From assembly GCA_001464425.1 (NCBI GenBank), contig LNEK01000042.1, positions 1-64,000 on the forward strand: DNA of 64,000 nt. Direction: 5' to 3'. Below, in pieces: positions 45,998 through 54,780 of this stretch. Position 1 is the stretch's first letter, and every line of letters begins with the position of its first letter. The notes under the pieces were generated by a model. That model was not told the origin of the DNA and searched no databases. It saw nothing but the letters and a program-made list of their open reading frames with translations. A program made the position numbers and the translations under genes. The stretch is from Alphaproteobacteria bacterium Ga0077535. Its GTDB lineage: Bacteria; Pseudomonadota; Alphaproteobacteria; Caulobacterales; Aquidulcibacteraceae.

Positions 45998-46524
45998 TGA
46001 CGGGTTGGGGCAAGTATGTCGTTGGCGCGCTCATCGTGGCGATCGTTGCGCACATCGTCGCGATACACGCCGCACCGCGGCTACGGATGAACATCGCGAT
46101 CGAGCGGCTGAGCGCAGACGGCTTCAATCGCTGGACCTTTGCCGAACGGGTAACGCCAGCGTCACGCCAAATCGTGCGGCCATCTCCAGATTTCGCATAT
46201 TCCGCGTGCGCCTATGATTTGAGCGAAGGGCCGGTCATCCTCGCAGCGGCGCCGTGGGACTCGTATTGGTCACTCTCGCTTTACGCCGCCAACAGCGACA
46301 ATTTCTTCGTCGTCGACGATCGCGAGGCGCATTACGGCGCCGAGATCACGTTGGTGCAAAGAGGCCGGCCGCATCCGGAAGGCGCATCACAAGTGGTGGA
46401 AAGCCCCAGTCAGCGCGGCGTCGCGCTCATCCGCCGGCTTGCGCCCTCGCCCGAAACCTACAGCGCAGCGGCGAACGTGGCGCGCGAAGATGTGTGCGCG
46501 AGCGTTGCAGGGCTTGCCGGTTAG
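45997..46524 (+). CDS. DUF1254 domain protein, membrane-anchored
   Basis: About 175 residues from ATG 45997, overlapping the DUF1214 gene stop. N-terminal transmembrane segment (YVVGALIVAIVAHIVAIHAA), then a DUF1254-type domain (APWDSYWSLSLYAANSDNFF). The pair of DUF1214 and DUF1254 proteins is widespread in the envelope of proteobacteria, but its role is not established. Confidence 0.82.
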   Translation: MTGWGKYVVGALIVAIVAHIVAIHAAPRLRMNIAIERLSADGFNRWTFAERVTPASRQIVRPSPDFAYSACAYDLSEGPVILAAAPWDSYWSLSLYAANSDNFFVVDDREAHYGAEITLVQRGRPHPEGASQVVESPSQRGVALIRRLAPSPETYSAAANVAREDVCASVAGLAG

Positions 46525-46569
46525 TAATTAAGGCCGGAACTCTGGTGATCAGCCTCGCGTTGGCGCGGT

Positions 46570-47283
46570 ATGATCTCACGCACAGCGTTACTCACAATGA
46601 CCGCACTCGCACTCACCGCGTGCGGCAGCCCTGCCCCGCCGCAATTTGGTGACGCATCCTACCGCATCGAAGGCCTAACGACGCCGCCTGGCGGTGGTGA
46701 AGCCACGCAAACCGTTGTTTATCGCAACGGCCCGCAAATGCGCGTCGAAGCGACACTCCCCGCGCTTGGCAGCGCCATCATCGTGTTCGATGAACAAAAT
46801 TCCGGCGCCTACGTGCTGAACCCCACCACACAGGCGATGACGGCCTCCGCAGTCGCGCCAGCGCTGCCCACGCCGGACGCAATTGAGATCAGCGGCGCGG
46901 CGCCGGCAGCGGCGCCAGGCGGCGTCGCAGTGCGCATCGAAAACTCTGTTGCGCCGCAGCCGCTGGAAATGTCGTGGGCCTCGATGGGCGCAAACAATAT
47001 GCAGGCGGGCGGCAGCTGCAGGTTCGCCGGTGAACGCGGCAGGCAATGGCGCCCGCGCGATCAAGCCGACGGCGTGGAGCGCGAAGCGTGCATCACCAAT
47101 GACGGCATCATTCTCCAGCTCACCGAAAACGACCAAGTGCTGTGGGAAGCGACCTCACTCCGGCGCGGCCCGCAAGACGCTGCCCTCTTCGGTGTGCCGG
47201 TAGGCTATCGCATGATCGATCCGCAAACCGTTGCGTCAGAAAACGAGAGCAACGTCCTCGCCGTTCCGCCTGCGCCGAACTAA
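46570..47283 (+). CDS. Hypothetical lipoprotein (paralogue of 47868-48686)
   Basis: A 237-residue lipoprotein: MISRTALLTMTALALTACGS with lipobox LTAC. The mature part starts DASYRIEGLTTPPGGGE and contains IIVFDEQNSGAYVLNPTTQA, MSWASMGANNMQAGGSC, ACITNDGIILQLTENDQVLW and FGVPVGYRMIDPQ. All of these have close counterparts in the lipoprotein at 47868-48686, so the two are paralogues. Function unknown; the repeated GDAS/ETSYRIEG core has no match I recognise. Overlaps the converging mmcB gene by 4 nt. Confidence 0.75.
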   Translation: MISRTALLTMTALALTACGSPAPPQFGDASYRIEGLTTPPGGGEATQTVVYRNGPQMRVEATLPALGSAIIVFDEQNSGAYVLNPTTQAMTASAVAPALPTPDAIEISGAAPAAAPGGVAVRIENSVAPQPLEMSWASMGANNMQAGGSCRFAGERGRQWRPRDQADGVEREACITNDGIILQLTENDQVLWEATSLRRGPQDAALFGVPVGYRMIDPQTVASENESNVLAVPPAPN

Positions 47284-47705
47284 TCCAGAGCGCGCAGCGC
47301 CGCGAGCCGCGCGAACAGCAAGGTCACAGCCTTGCGCCGCGCACCAGCGAGCGGGCGCACCGGGCTATCGCGCAGAATCGCGCCGCCGAATCCGTCAGCA
47401 ACGATAAGGCCAACATCTTCCGGGATGAGCGCCTGCGGAAATTGCTCGGTGACCGCGAAGAAGAAACGGTCGCAGTATTCCATGTAATCCGGCCACTTCA
47501 GATCGACCGCAAAGTCTTCGAGGCACGATTTGGTCTCGATGATCCAGACCTCACCGCGCGCTGTCAGCGCCATCACATCGGCGCGGCGGCCATTGGCCAG
47601 CGGCACTTCCAGCACCGGCGCCAAACCATGCTCCGCCAGCATGCGCGTAACGCCGCGCGCGAGCAGCGCGGTGATCTCAGGACGGGAGTGCGGTTCATCG
47701 AGCAT
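47280..47705 (-). CDS. mmcB: MmcB family DNA repair protein
   Basis: A 141-residue protein of the MmcB family, restriction-endonuclease-like fold. Seen: ADVMALTARGEVWIIETKSC with the D...E-x-K nuclease core, KWPDYMEYCDRFFFAV, IPEDVGLIVADGFGGAI. In Caulobacter, MmcB is part of the SOS-type mitomycin C response. Placed between two paralogous lipoprotein genes on the opposite strand. Confidence 0.9.
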   Translation of the reverse strand: MLDEPHSRPEITALLARGVTRMLAEHGLAPVLEVPLANGRRADVMALTARGEVWIIETKSCLEDFAVDLKWPDYMEYCDRFFFAVTEQFPQALIPEDVGLIVADGFGGAILRDSPVRPLAGARRKAVTLLFARLAALRALD

Positions 47706-47867
47706 GGGTCAGCGTCTTCTGCGCGGCAAGCTAGCGCAGGGCCAAGCGCCAACGCCATAGCACGACGTCAGAGAATCGGCTTTCCAGACTGATTGCCCGC
47801 AACGGGCGCCAGGAACCGCTCTCCCGCGCGACGCGTTCGATGCTCGACCCACGAAAGGATCGAGTTC

Positions 47868-48686
47868 ATGCGCACGCATTTATTGGTGGCGACGGCCGCT
47901 GCAACACTTCTGGCCGGGTGCGGACTTGGCGCACCAACTTATCCGACATTCTCGGAAACATCGTATCGCATCGAAGGCACGAGCACTTCGGCCGAAGGCG
48001 GCCCATCCACCCGCACTGTGATGTACCGCGACGGGCCGCGCATGCGCGTCGAGGCAGTGCTGCCGAACTACGGCGAAGCAGCTATCGTCTTCGATGAATC
48101 CACCAACGCCGCTTACGTACTGAACTCCACCGGCCAGGGTGTCGTGACGCCGCAAGCAGGCGCACCCGCCGCCACGCCGCCAACCACAAATCCGGCGCCG
48201 GCAACAACGCCCACCACACCGCCCTCGCAAACCACGACCACCACCACGACAACGCCTGCCGCGCCAGCGGCGCCGCAGATCGCTGGCGTTGCGGTGCGTC
48301 TTGAAGACACGAACGCGCCGCAACCTTTAGAAAGCGCCTGGGCGGCGCTCGGCGCGGATAATGCGCGCAGCATCGGCGCGTGCGAAGTCGCAGGCGAATC
48401 CGGCCACGAATGGACGCCGCGCGAAGCGCCTGCAGCTGGCGTAGAGCGCACTGCGTGCATCACCGATGACGGCATCGTCCTGCGTGTGCGCGAGAATGCG
48501 CTCGTGCTTTGGGAAGCGACATCGCTGCAACGCGGCCCGCAAGATGCGTCCTTGTTCGGCGTCCCGCCGGGCTATCAACTGATCGATCCACAAGCCGTGG
48601 CCGACAGTGTCGGTGAAAACTTGGAGCAGCTCGACAGCGTCACCGGCGCACCGCCCGCCACCGCCACACCCGCGCCGCGTCAGTAA
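47868..48686 (+). CDS. Hypothetical lipoprotein with Thr/Pro-rich insert (paralogue of 46570-47283)
   Basis: About 272 residues from ATG 47868, AAGGA just upstream. Lipoprotein signal MRTHLLVATAAATLLAGCG. Same domain as the 46570 gene: SETSYRIEGTSTSAEGGPST, AAIVFDESTNAAYVLNSTGQ, ACITDDGIVLRVRENALVLW, FGVPPGYQLIDPQ. It differs by a low-complexity insert of about 40 residues (TPTTPPSQTTTTTTTT core) between the two halves and by a longer Pro/Ala-rich C-terminus. Ends before a strong bidirectional terminator. Confidence 0.75.
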   Translation: MRTHLLVATAAATLLAGCGLGAPTYPTFSETSYRIEGTSTSAEGGPSTRTVMYRDGPRMRVEAVLPNYGEAAIVFDESTNAAYVLNSTGQGVVTPQAGAPAATPPTTNPAPATTPTTPPSQTTTTTTTTPAAPAAPQIAGVAVRLEDTNAPQPLESAWAALGADNARSIGACEVAGESGHEWTPREAPAAGVERTACITDDGIVLRVRENALVLWEATSLQRGPQDASLFGVPPGYQLIDPQAVADSVGENLEQLDSVTGAPPATATPAPRQ

Positions 48687-48699
48687 CACCCGCAAACAA

Positions 48700-48727
48700 A
48701 AACGCCCACTCCTAGGAGTGGGCGTTT
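48700..48727. terminator. Bidirectional terminator between convergent genes
   Basis: A perfect 28-bp palindrome (half-site AAACGCCCACTCCT) lies between the ends of the lipoprotein gene (+) and the ferritin-like gene (-). A-rich on the left and T-rich on the right, it can terminate transcription from both sides. Confidence 0.85.
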
Positions 48728-48748
48728 AAGTGCGTACGGGTACTTAGT

Positions 48749-49912
48749 TTATTCAGCAGCGACGGCAGCGGCGGCTTTTACGTCATTCAGCGCGCCGGTG
48801 TTGATGCCGAAATTGATCGTCTTCAGATACTGAATGCCTTCATCGGCGATCGCGTCGCCGACCATCTCTTCGCCTTCAGCCTTGAACTCATCGAAGTTCA
48901 CGTAGGTGGCGTAGAAGCCGGCGGTACGCTCGGTGATGATGCCGGCGTTCCACAGCGTCTTGACCAGCACGCGAAAGATGTTGGTGCCTTCCTTCATGTT
49001 CTCGCGGCGCATGTCGTCGGTGACGGCTTCCTGGAAGCTGGCCATCACCTTTTCCGGATCGAGGCCGAACTCGACGTAGATGTCCGTCATCTGGTGCGGC
49101 GCAACGAGATTGAAGAGCAGTGTCTGGAAGCAATGCGCGGCCCAGTTCTCGACGATCTCGTGCTCTTCCGGCGAAAGCTTCGGGATCGTGCGGTCAGCCC
49201 AGATCTTCCCGAACTTGTGGTGGAAAGCTTCGTCGGTCATCACCAGCTGCGTCAGCTTCTTCGCCAGCGGATCGTCCCATTCTTTGAAGATCGATGCGAA
49301 GGCGCCCATGGCAAGGCCTTCGACCAGCATCTGCATGCCGATGATCTTTTTGTAGACCTCCGGCGCGTGCACGATTTCCTGCAGCAAGCTCGCCAGCACC
49401 GGGCCGCACGCGCGCGGCGTGCCCCAGCGGGCGATGATGTATTTTGCAAACGCGGTGACGTGACGGCCTTCTTCGCGTGTTTGGTTGGCGGCGTATTCCT
49501 GCGCGCCAGGATCGCGCAGCACGTGGCAGAGCGAAGCGGAAAGATTGAGCGCGCCCTGCTCGCCATGCAGGATCGAGCTCATCACCCAACGGCCAACTTG
49601 GCTCTTGAAGCGAATGCGCTCAGCCGGCTTATCGGCGAAGTACGTCTCGACATATTCGGTCTGCAGCGCCGGGACCATGTAGTCCGGGATGAAGTCCGTC
49701 GTGTCCGGATCGAAATCGTCGTTGAAGTCGATGTATTTCTTGTCGAGCGGATCCCAGAAGTGATCGTGCGTCGCCGAGATGATCTTATCGAACGCGGTCG
49801 AGCGGTTCATGTGACGCTCGATATCGAGCATCGCGCCAAAATCAGTCGGCGCGACGGCGTCATAGACCTCGTCCTTGGTGATTTGGCGGATAGGGGCGGC
49901 GGAATCGGCCAT
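48749..49912 (-). CDS. Ferritin-like diiron protein
   Basis: Start chosen at ATG 49912 (MADSAAPIRQITKDEVYDAV); about 387 residues. Mostly helical with two paired iron motifs: HGEQGALN with REEGRHVTAF, and VEGLAMGAF with DEAFHHKF, i.e. Glu plus E-x-x-H twice, the signature of non-haem diiron carboxylate enzymes (oxygenase or oxidase type). Specific reaction unknown. A perfect FNR/FixK-type palindrome lies about 75 bp upstream on this strand, suggesting control by oxygen limitation. Ends at a shared terminator. Confidence 0.82.
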   Translation of the reverse strand: MADSAAPIRQITKDEVYDAVAPTDFGAMLDIERHMNRSTAFDKIISATHDHFWDPLDKKYIDFNDDFDPDTTDFIPDYMVPALQTEYVETYFADKPAERIRFKSQVGRWVMSSILHGEQGALNLSASLCHVLRDPGAQEYAANQTREEGRHVTAFAKYIIARWGTPRACGPVLASLLQEIVHAPEVYKKIIGMQMLVEGLAMGAFASIFKEWDDPLAKKLTQLVMTDEAFHHKFGKIWADRTIPKLSPEEHEIVENWAAHCFQTLLFNLVAPHQMTDIYVEFGLDPEKVMASFQEAVTDDMRRENMKEGTNIFRVLVKTLWNAGIITERTAGFYATYVNFDEFKAEGEEMVGDAIADEGIQYLKTINFGINTGALNDVKAAAAVAAE

Positions 49913-49985
49913 CGCGTCGTCTCTCCCGGGCATAGGCCGGGCGGATGCCGGCCATTGTTTTGATGCCCGCACGATATGCCGGGTT

Positions 49986-49999
49986 TTGATCGAGATCAA
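49986..49999. promoter_or_regulatory. FNR/FixK-type box upstream of ferritin-like gene
   Basis: TTGATCGAGATCAA is a perfect palindrome apart from the two central bases and matches the FNR/FixK consensus TTGAT-N4-ATCAA exactly. It lies 74-87 bp upstream of the ferritin-like gene start (minus strand) and about 80 bp upstream of the divergent peptidase gene (plus strand), so either or both may be controlled. Confidence 0.75.
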
Positions 50000-50077
50000 G
50001 GAAAAATGACGGGGGCGTCAACTTGATAATGATGCGTAAATTTCTGGTCTGGCGGCGCCCGCCTTATCTGTACGCGG

Positions 50078-50476
50078 ATGACCGATGCCCGCGCCCCTTC
50101 GCTCGATGATCTCCACGTCATGGCCCAGACCGCCTGGGACGCGCTGCCCCGCGAATTTCGGGCGCTCGCCGGCGATGTGCTGATCCGGATCGAAGACTTC
50201 GCCGACGAAGAGGTGCTGGCGGAAATGGGTATCGAAGACCCTTTCGAACTGAGCGGGCTCTATGTCGGGGTCGATCTCACGCGCCAATCGATCAGCGATC
50301 CCGCGCCATCGCAGACGATGGTCTTCCTCTATCGGCGCGCCATCCTCGAAGAATGGATCGAGCGCGGCGATGTCGGTCTCGCCGAACTCGTCTCACACGT
50401 GCTGGTGCACGAGATCGGCCATCACTTCGGGCTAAGTGATGAACACATGGATCAGCTGCTGGAAGACGCCGACTAA
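50078..50476 (+). CDS. Zincin-like metallopeptidase family protein
   Basis: A 132-residue minimal metallopeptidase-fold protein. Zinc motif HVLVHEIGHHFGLSDEHM (HExxHHxxGxxD). The N-terminal half has SGLYVGVDLTRQS and MVFLYRRAILEEW, typical of this family of short zincins found in alphaproteobacteria and actinobacteria. Whether it is an active protease is not known. Divergent from the ferritin-like gene. Confidence 0.9.
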   Translation: MTDARAPSLDDLHVMAQTAWDALPREFRALAGDVLIRIEDFADEEVLAEMGIEDPFELSGLYVGVDLTRQSISDPAPSQTMVFLYRRAILEEWIERGDVGLAELVSHVLVHEIGHHFGLSDEHMDQLLEDAD

Positions 50477-51066
50477 CGCCGCTGACGCTCGAGCCGGCTT
50501 TCGGGCACGGCCAGACGGCTCGCCATACCAAGGCTTGAGCGGCAATATTCTTCCGGCGTGGTCATTTGCGGACGCATCGGATCGCTTTCGAACGCCGCTT
50601 GCACGCGCGTCACGCACTGATCCCAGGCGCGCACATCTTCCATGCGTTGCGACGTTGAGCGTGGATCGCCGGCCGGCGGGCGGACTTGCTGTTCGAGCTG
50701 GCCGGGCACGACGATCTCATCGTCAACTTCGGCACTCGCATTGCGCTGTGGCGAAGGCGGCGGCGCTGTCACCGCGGGCGCAGCCACGGCTGGCGCCGTT
50801 TGTTGCGGCGGCGGCGTCGTTTGGCGCGCAACTGGCGCAGGCGCCGGCGCTGCAGCTTGCGGCGGGATGGTCAGAGCCGGAGCCGGCGTTGGCGCCGGTG
50901 CAGGTGTTGGCGCAGGCGTCGCCACTTGTTGCGGCGGCGGCGCTTGGCGCGACGCGACGGGCGGCGGCGGCGCGGAAGTGCGCCCGGCATTGCGGCCCAC
51001 CGGCTCCACTCCCGCGCAAGCCGCGAGAGCAACAGAGGCGGCCAAAACCGCGATACGTCCCAACAT
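50473..51066 (-). CDS. Hypothetical Pro/Ala-rich lipoprotein
   Basis: A 197-residue lipoprotein: MLGRIAVLAASVALAACAG with lipobox LAAC. Residues about 30-110 are a low-complexity Pro/Ala/Gln-Thr linker, probably spanning part of the periplasm, and the C-terminal 80 residues form a small conserved-looking domain (RAWDQCVTRVQAAFESD, EEYCRSSLGMASR) with two cysteines. Function unknown. Overlaps the converging peptidase gene by 4 nt. Confidence 0.72.
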   Translation of the reverse strand: MLGRIAVLAASVALAACAGVEPVGRNAGRTSAPPPPVASRQAPPPQQVATPAPTPAPAPTPAPALTIPPQAAAPAPAPVARQTTPPPQQTAPAVAAPAVTAPPPSPQRNASAEVDDEIVVPGQLEQQVRPPAGDPRSTSQRMEDVRAWDQCVTRVQAAFESDPMRPQMTTPEEYCRSSLGMASRLAVPESRLERQRR

Positions 51067-51120
51067 AGCGTCCGTCCCTCTTGATCCTCGACCCTAGTCT
51101 AACCCGAAACGCGGCAGCTT

Positions 51121-51834
51121 CTAGTCCGGCGCCAACAGCTCCTCGACCCAGGCCGGCACCGCTTCGCTGGCCTTGCCGTAGCGCGCGTCATCGAACAGGT
51201 GCGCGTTCTCCGAGGGTTCGAGATTGATCTCCATCGTGGGGATATCCGCGCTGCGCGCGGCGGCGACGAAGCCCGCCGCCGGATAGACGTTCCCCGACGT
51301 GCCGATCGAGACGAAGAGATCGGCGCCCGAGAGCTTTTCGAAGATCACATCCATATCCAGCGGCGTTTCGCCGAACCACACGACGTGCGGACGCAAACCG
51401 CCAGTCCGCCCGCAGGCGCCGCAACCGAGATGCAGCGAAAGCTCGCCGTCGGCCAAACTTACATCGCCGCAATCATGGCAGCGCACCTTGCCGAGTTCGC
51501 CATGCATGTGAATGACGCCCACCGCGCCGCCCTGCTCATGCAGGTGGTCGATATTCTGCGTGCAGATGACAACTTCACCGCCATTGGCCGCCCACACACG
51601 CTGCAAGCGTCCGAGCGCGTGGTGCCCGGCATTGGCTTGCACATCCTTATGGATCGAGCGCCGCAGATTGTAGAATTCGAGCACTTTCGCCGGATTGCGC
51701 TCGTACCCGGCGAGCGAGGCGACATCCTCGACCTTATACTGCGTCCACAATCCACCCTTGTCGCGAAATGTCGAAAGCCCTGATTCCGCGGAGATTCCCG
51801 CACCGGTGAGGATGAAAATTTGTTTGGGTTTCAT
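51121..51834 (-). CDS. cobB: NAD-dependent protein deacylase, sirtuin CobB
   Basis: A 237-residue class III sirtuin. NAD-binding: ILTGAGISAESGLSTFRDKG; catalytic His and loop: CTQNIDHLHEQGG and HMHGELGKVRC; zinc cysteines CHDCG and CGACGRTGG; SIGTSGNVYPAAG and MEINLEP. The Y-x-x-R pair (EFYNLRR), which binds acidic acyl groups, suggests desuccinylase as well as deacetylase activity. Stands alone between two lipoprotein genes. Confidence 0.95.
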   Translation of the reverse strand: MKPKQIFILTGAGISAESGLSTFRDKGGLWTQYKVEDVASLAGYERNPAKVLEFYNLRRSIHKDVQANAGHHALGRLQRVWAANGGEVVICTQNIDHLHEQGGAVGVIHMHGELGKVRCHDCGDVSLADGELSLHLGCGACGRTGGLRPHVVWFGETPLDMDVIFEKLSGADLFVSIGTSGNVYPAAGFVAAARSADIPTMEINLEPSENAHLFDDARYGKASEAVPAWVEELLAPD

Positions 51835-51952
51835 GACCGCCTCCCGCTGAACTGAGGAGAGCTAGGTTCCACCGGAACTAAGACAAGGTTTGAAACATTA
51901 ACGGCGTTGGGTTTGCGGTAGCCGGGGGGCTTCTCAGGAAAGGGCGCCAGAA

Positions 51953-52474
51953 ATGCGCATTGCATCCATCATCGCTGTCGCCGCACTGGCGCTGCTCACC
52001 GGCGCTTGCGCCAATCGCACCGGCGACATGACCATCTCACAATGGTGCGCCGCGGACGTAGGCCGAGCCGATACCGACATCTGTAAACAACACGCCGACA
52101 CCGAAGAAGTGCGCACCACGCTTGGCCAGCGCATCAGTGAAGTGTTCGGCGTCGCCAACCGCGCGCAATCCACGGCCGACCAGGCCATGGCCCGCGACGT
52201 GCGTTGCGTAACGCGCACGCTCAACCGCACACGCACCGGCACGTGCGATCCGGGCTACACGCTGACCGGCTGCACGCAAACGCGCTACACCGCGCGTGCT
52301 GGCGGCATGGCGATCGTCCGCTCGATCAACGACACCGAATGCCGTTTTAACAGCCAAGTGCTTGAAGTTCAGGTGCGCTGTTGCGCGATGGGCCCGAACC
52401 TGCCGCCGGCCACTATGGTCAGCGACACGGCCCAGCCGCGCGAAGAGCAGCAACAGCCGACGCCGACGTCCTAA
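51953..52474 (+). CDS. Hypothetical lipoprotein with conserved cysteines
   Basis: A 173-residue lipoprotein (MRIASIIAVAALALLTGACA, lipobox TGAC). The mature part has several cysteines (QWCAADVG, DICKQH, RCVTRTLN, GTCDPGYTLTGC, ECRFN, VRCCAMG) that could form disulfides, and a beta-type repeat pattern. No family recognised. AGGAAAGG lies about 12 nt before the start. Confidence 0.72.
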   Translation: MRIASIIAVAALALLTGACANRTGDMTISQWCAADVGRADTDICKQHADTEEVRTTLGQRISEVFGVANRAQSTADQAMARDVRCVTRTLNRTRTGTCDPGYTLTGCTQTRYTARAGGMAIVRSINDTECRFNSQVLEVQVRCCAMGPNLPPATMVSDTAQPREEQQQPTPTS

Positions 52475-52480
52475 GCGGCG

Positions 52481-53023
52481 TTAGCCGAGCAACGGATATT
52501 CCGCTTCGAGCCTGTAAAGGCTCGGAGCGGATTTCCGCGTGAAGCTGGAATAGAGCCCAAAGCTTTCCACCAAAAACGGCGGGGCTTCGAAAAGTCCAAG
52601 CCGGGATTCAAACGCCTGCACCTGATCAAGCGGGGCGCCGCTGAGATACGCCATCGTCAGATGCGGCGTGAACTTGCGCGGCTCCGGCTTCAGCCCGACC
52701 CGCCGCGCCACGCGCTCACAATCTGCCGCGAGCTTCTTCAGCGCATCGCTTTCGCGCGCACCGATCCAAAGCGTGTGCGGATCAGCGCCGCCAAAGGCGC
52801 CGGCGCTCTTCAGCGTCAGTTCGAACGGCATCGCTGAGATCAGAGAGAGTTCGCCGTCAATCTCATCAGCGACGGGCTCTGTGACTTCGCCGAAGAATCT
52901 AAGCGTCAAATGCAGGTTCTCACGCGGCCGCCATTTCGCGCCGGAAACTCCGCGCATCAGCGGCGTGAGGCGCTCAGCAACAGAATCTGGAATTGCGATG
53001 GCGGCGAAGAGACGAAGCGACAT
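52481..53023 (-). CDS. thpR: RNA 2',3'-cyclic phosphodiesterase
   Basis: A 180-residue 2H phosphoesterase. The two catalytic HxTx motifs are clear: NLHLTLRFFGEV and FTPHLTMAYL. N-terminus RLFAAIAIPDSVAERL is typical of ThpR (LigT). Hydrolyses 2',3'-cyclic phosphates to 2'-phosphates in RNA. No ligase partner nearby. Confidence 0.95.
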   Translation of the reverse strand: MSLRLFAAIAIPDSVAERLTPLMRGVSGAKWRPRENLHLTLRFFGEVTEPVADEIDGELSLISAMPFELTLKSAGAFGGADPHTLWIGARESDALKKLAADCERVARRVGLKPEPRKFTPHLTMAYLSGAPLDQVQAFESRLGLFEAPPFLVESFGLYSSFTRKSAPSLYRLEAEYPLLG

Positions 53024-53369
53024 GTCGGATAGATACTAACGGCGAGCGCTGGAAATTGCGCGCAAAATGCGTTGCCGTTTTGTTCGAGCAAACATCACCA
53101 TACGCTGAAACGTCGCCAGACGCCGGCCGGCAATGAATGGTCCGCGTCGTTAGCAGCACCATTGCTGCGCGCGGTGTTTTCATCGAACGGGAAGACCGCA
53201 TCAACGTGCGCCGTAGCCCTGGTGTTGTGCGCTGCATGAGCAATGCGAGCGGGAACCGGCGGAGGGCGCTGGCAGCTTCCGACAACACAAAGATTGTCCC
53301 AATGCGCGCGAGCGTCAAGCTGCGCACAACAAATGTGATCGCATTGAAATGATCGCGTGCAGCGCGCGT
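53024..53369. other. Gene-free interval
   Basis: 346 bp between thpR and the cytochrome c gene, both on the minus strand. The only ORFs (such as 53137-53352, plus strand) are Arg/Ser-rich without a start-linked Shine-Dalgarno and do not look like proteins. Base composition is somewhat AT-richer than the flanks. No RNA gene, terminator or repeat was recognised. Confidence 0.6.
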
Positions 53370-53789
53370 TTATTCTGCGGCGCGCGGCACGGTCGAGATG
53401 TACGCAGCCATCGCGCGCGCATCGTCCTCGTTCAAGCGGAAGGGTGGCATCGGCGGCAACGGCCGCGATCCATCAGGGCGCAAGCCGGTTTGCATGAACG
53501 CCACGAATTGCTCTTCTGTGTAGTTCGCCGGCAGGCCCGCAATGGATGGCGCAGTCGGCGCCCACGGGATGTCGACGAGCGGCGCGAAAATCAAAGTCGA
53601 TCCTTGCAGCGCCTTCGCCATATCCGGCCCTTGCGGCGTCATCGGCGTGTGGCAATCATTGCAGCCGCCAATATTGTTGACGAGATATTCCCCGCGCGCG
53701 ACCAACTCTTCACGCGTCGGCTCAGCAGGTTGCTGCGCGCAAGCGCCCAGAACAGCCAGCGCCGCCGCGCCGAACAGCAATTTCAACAT
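53370..53789 (-). CDS. Lipoprotein c-type cytochrome
   Basis: Start chosen at ATG 53789 (MLKLLFGAAALAVLGACAQQ), giving a lipoprotein signal; 139 residues. One haem-binding motif CNDCH in VNNIGGCNDCHTPM, and a C-terminal Met (LPPMPPFRL) in the position of the sixth haem ligand, followed by DDARAMAAYISTV, the final helix of class I cytochromes. Electron carrier anchored to a membrane, periplasmic side; partner enzyme unknown. Confidence 0.9.
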   Translation of the reverse strand: MLKLLFGAAALAVLGACAQQPAEPTREELVARGEYLVNNIGGCNDCHTPMTPQGPDMAKALQGSTLIFAPLVDIPWAPTAPSIAGLPANYTEEQFVAFMQTGLRPDGSRPLPPMPPFRLNEDDARAMAAYISTVPRAAE

Positions 53790-53894
53790 AGGCCTCTCCC
53801 CGTCCGAAGATGTCCGCATCACTATCTCCGCAGACGTATGCGTCAATAGGATGCGGGCCGGGGCGCGTTCGGATGCGGGCTCGGCTGAAAGGCT

Positions 53895-54758
53895 TTAGAG
53901 CGCGTCGATTGGGAGCTTCAGGTAGCGGACGCCATTGGCTTCGGGCGGCGGCAGCTCACCCGCCTGGATGTTGACCTGGATCGAAGGCAGGATCAGCACC
54001 GGCATGTCCAGCGTCTTATCGCGCGCCTCGCGCATCGCAACGAACGCATCCTCGGTAACGCCATTGGCGAGATGCACGTTCTTGGCGCGCTCTTCGCCGA
54101 TCGTCGTTTCCCACGCATATGCATCACGGCCCGGCGCCTTGTAGTCGTGGCACAGGAACACGCGCGTCGACTCGGGCAACGCCAGCAGCTTTTGGATCGA
54201 ACGATAGAGCGTACGCGCATCGCCGCCGGGAAAGTCGGCTCGCGCCGTGCCGTAATCCGGCATGAACAATGTATCGCCCACGAACACTGCATCGGCCACC
54301 CGATAGGTGACGCAGGCCGGCGTATGGCCGGGCGTGTGCAATACCTCGATCTCGAGTTCACCGAGCTTTAGCATCTCGCCATCTTTGACCAATTTATCGA
54401 ACGGACGCCCGTCAGCGGTGACGTAGGCGAGATTGAACACGTCCTTGAACACCTTCTGCACCGCTTTGATGTGCTCACCGATGACGATCGGCGCGCCCGT
54501 GGCTTGCTTTAGGAAAGGCGCCGCCGAGAGGTGATCGGCGTGCGCATGCGTTTCGAGCAGCCAATCGACGCTAACGCCCTCTTGCGCGGCGGCATCGAGA
54601 ATAGCTTGCGCCGAGTGGGTGCCAGTGCGGCCGGACTTGGGATCGAAATCGAGCGCACTATCAATGATCGCGCCGCGTTTGCTGGCCGGATCCCACACCA
54701 AATAGCTCACGGTGAACGTGGGCTCGTGAAAGAAAGCGCGGACCTTGGGGGCTGTCAT
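53895..54758 (-). CDS. MBL-fold persulfide dioxygenase-like protein (Blh type)
   Basis: A 287-residue metallo-beta-lactamase-fold hydrolase. Metal ligands: ETHAHADHLSAAP (HxHxDH), HTPGHTPACV, FVGDTLFMPDYGTAR, VFLCHDYKAPGR. The ETHAHADHLSA and DYGTARADFPGG patterns are those of ETHE1/Blh-type persulfide dioxygenases, which oxidise glutathione persulfide to sulfite. Divergent from a BigR-like repressor and three sulfur genes, so part of the sulfide-detoxification module. Shares the promoter region with bigR. Confidence 0.93.
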   Translation of the reverse strand: MTAPKVRAFFHEPTFTVSYLVWDPASKRGAIIDSALDFDPKSGRTGTHSAQAILDAAAQEGVSVDWLLETHAHADHLSAAPFLKQATGAPIVIGEHIKAVQKVFKDVFNLAYVTADGRPFDKLVKDGEMLKLGELEIEVLHTPGHTPACVTYRVADAVFVGDTLFMPDYGTARADFPGGDARTLYRSIQKLLALPESTRVFLCHDYKAPGRDAYAWETTIGEERAKNVHLANGVTEDAFVAMREARDKTLDMPVLILPSIQVNIQAGELPPPEANGVRYLKLPIDAL

Positions 54759-54780
54759 GGGGTAACTCCTATGGCCGTTA

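Noticed and set aside
53137-53352. 71-residue plus-strand ORF in the thpR-cytochrome gap
   Set aside because: Arg/Ser/Val-rich, no ribosome-binding site, no structure or motif.
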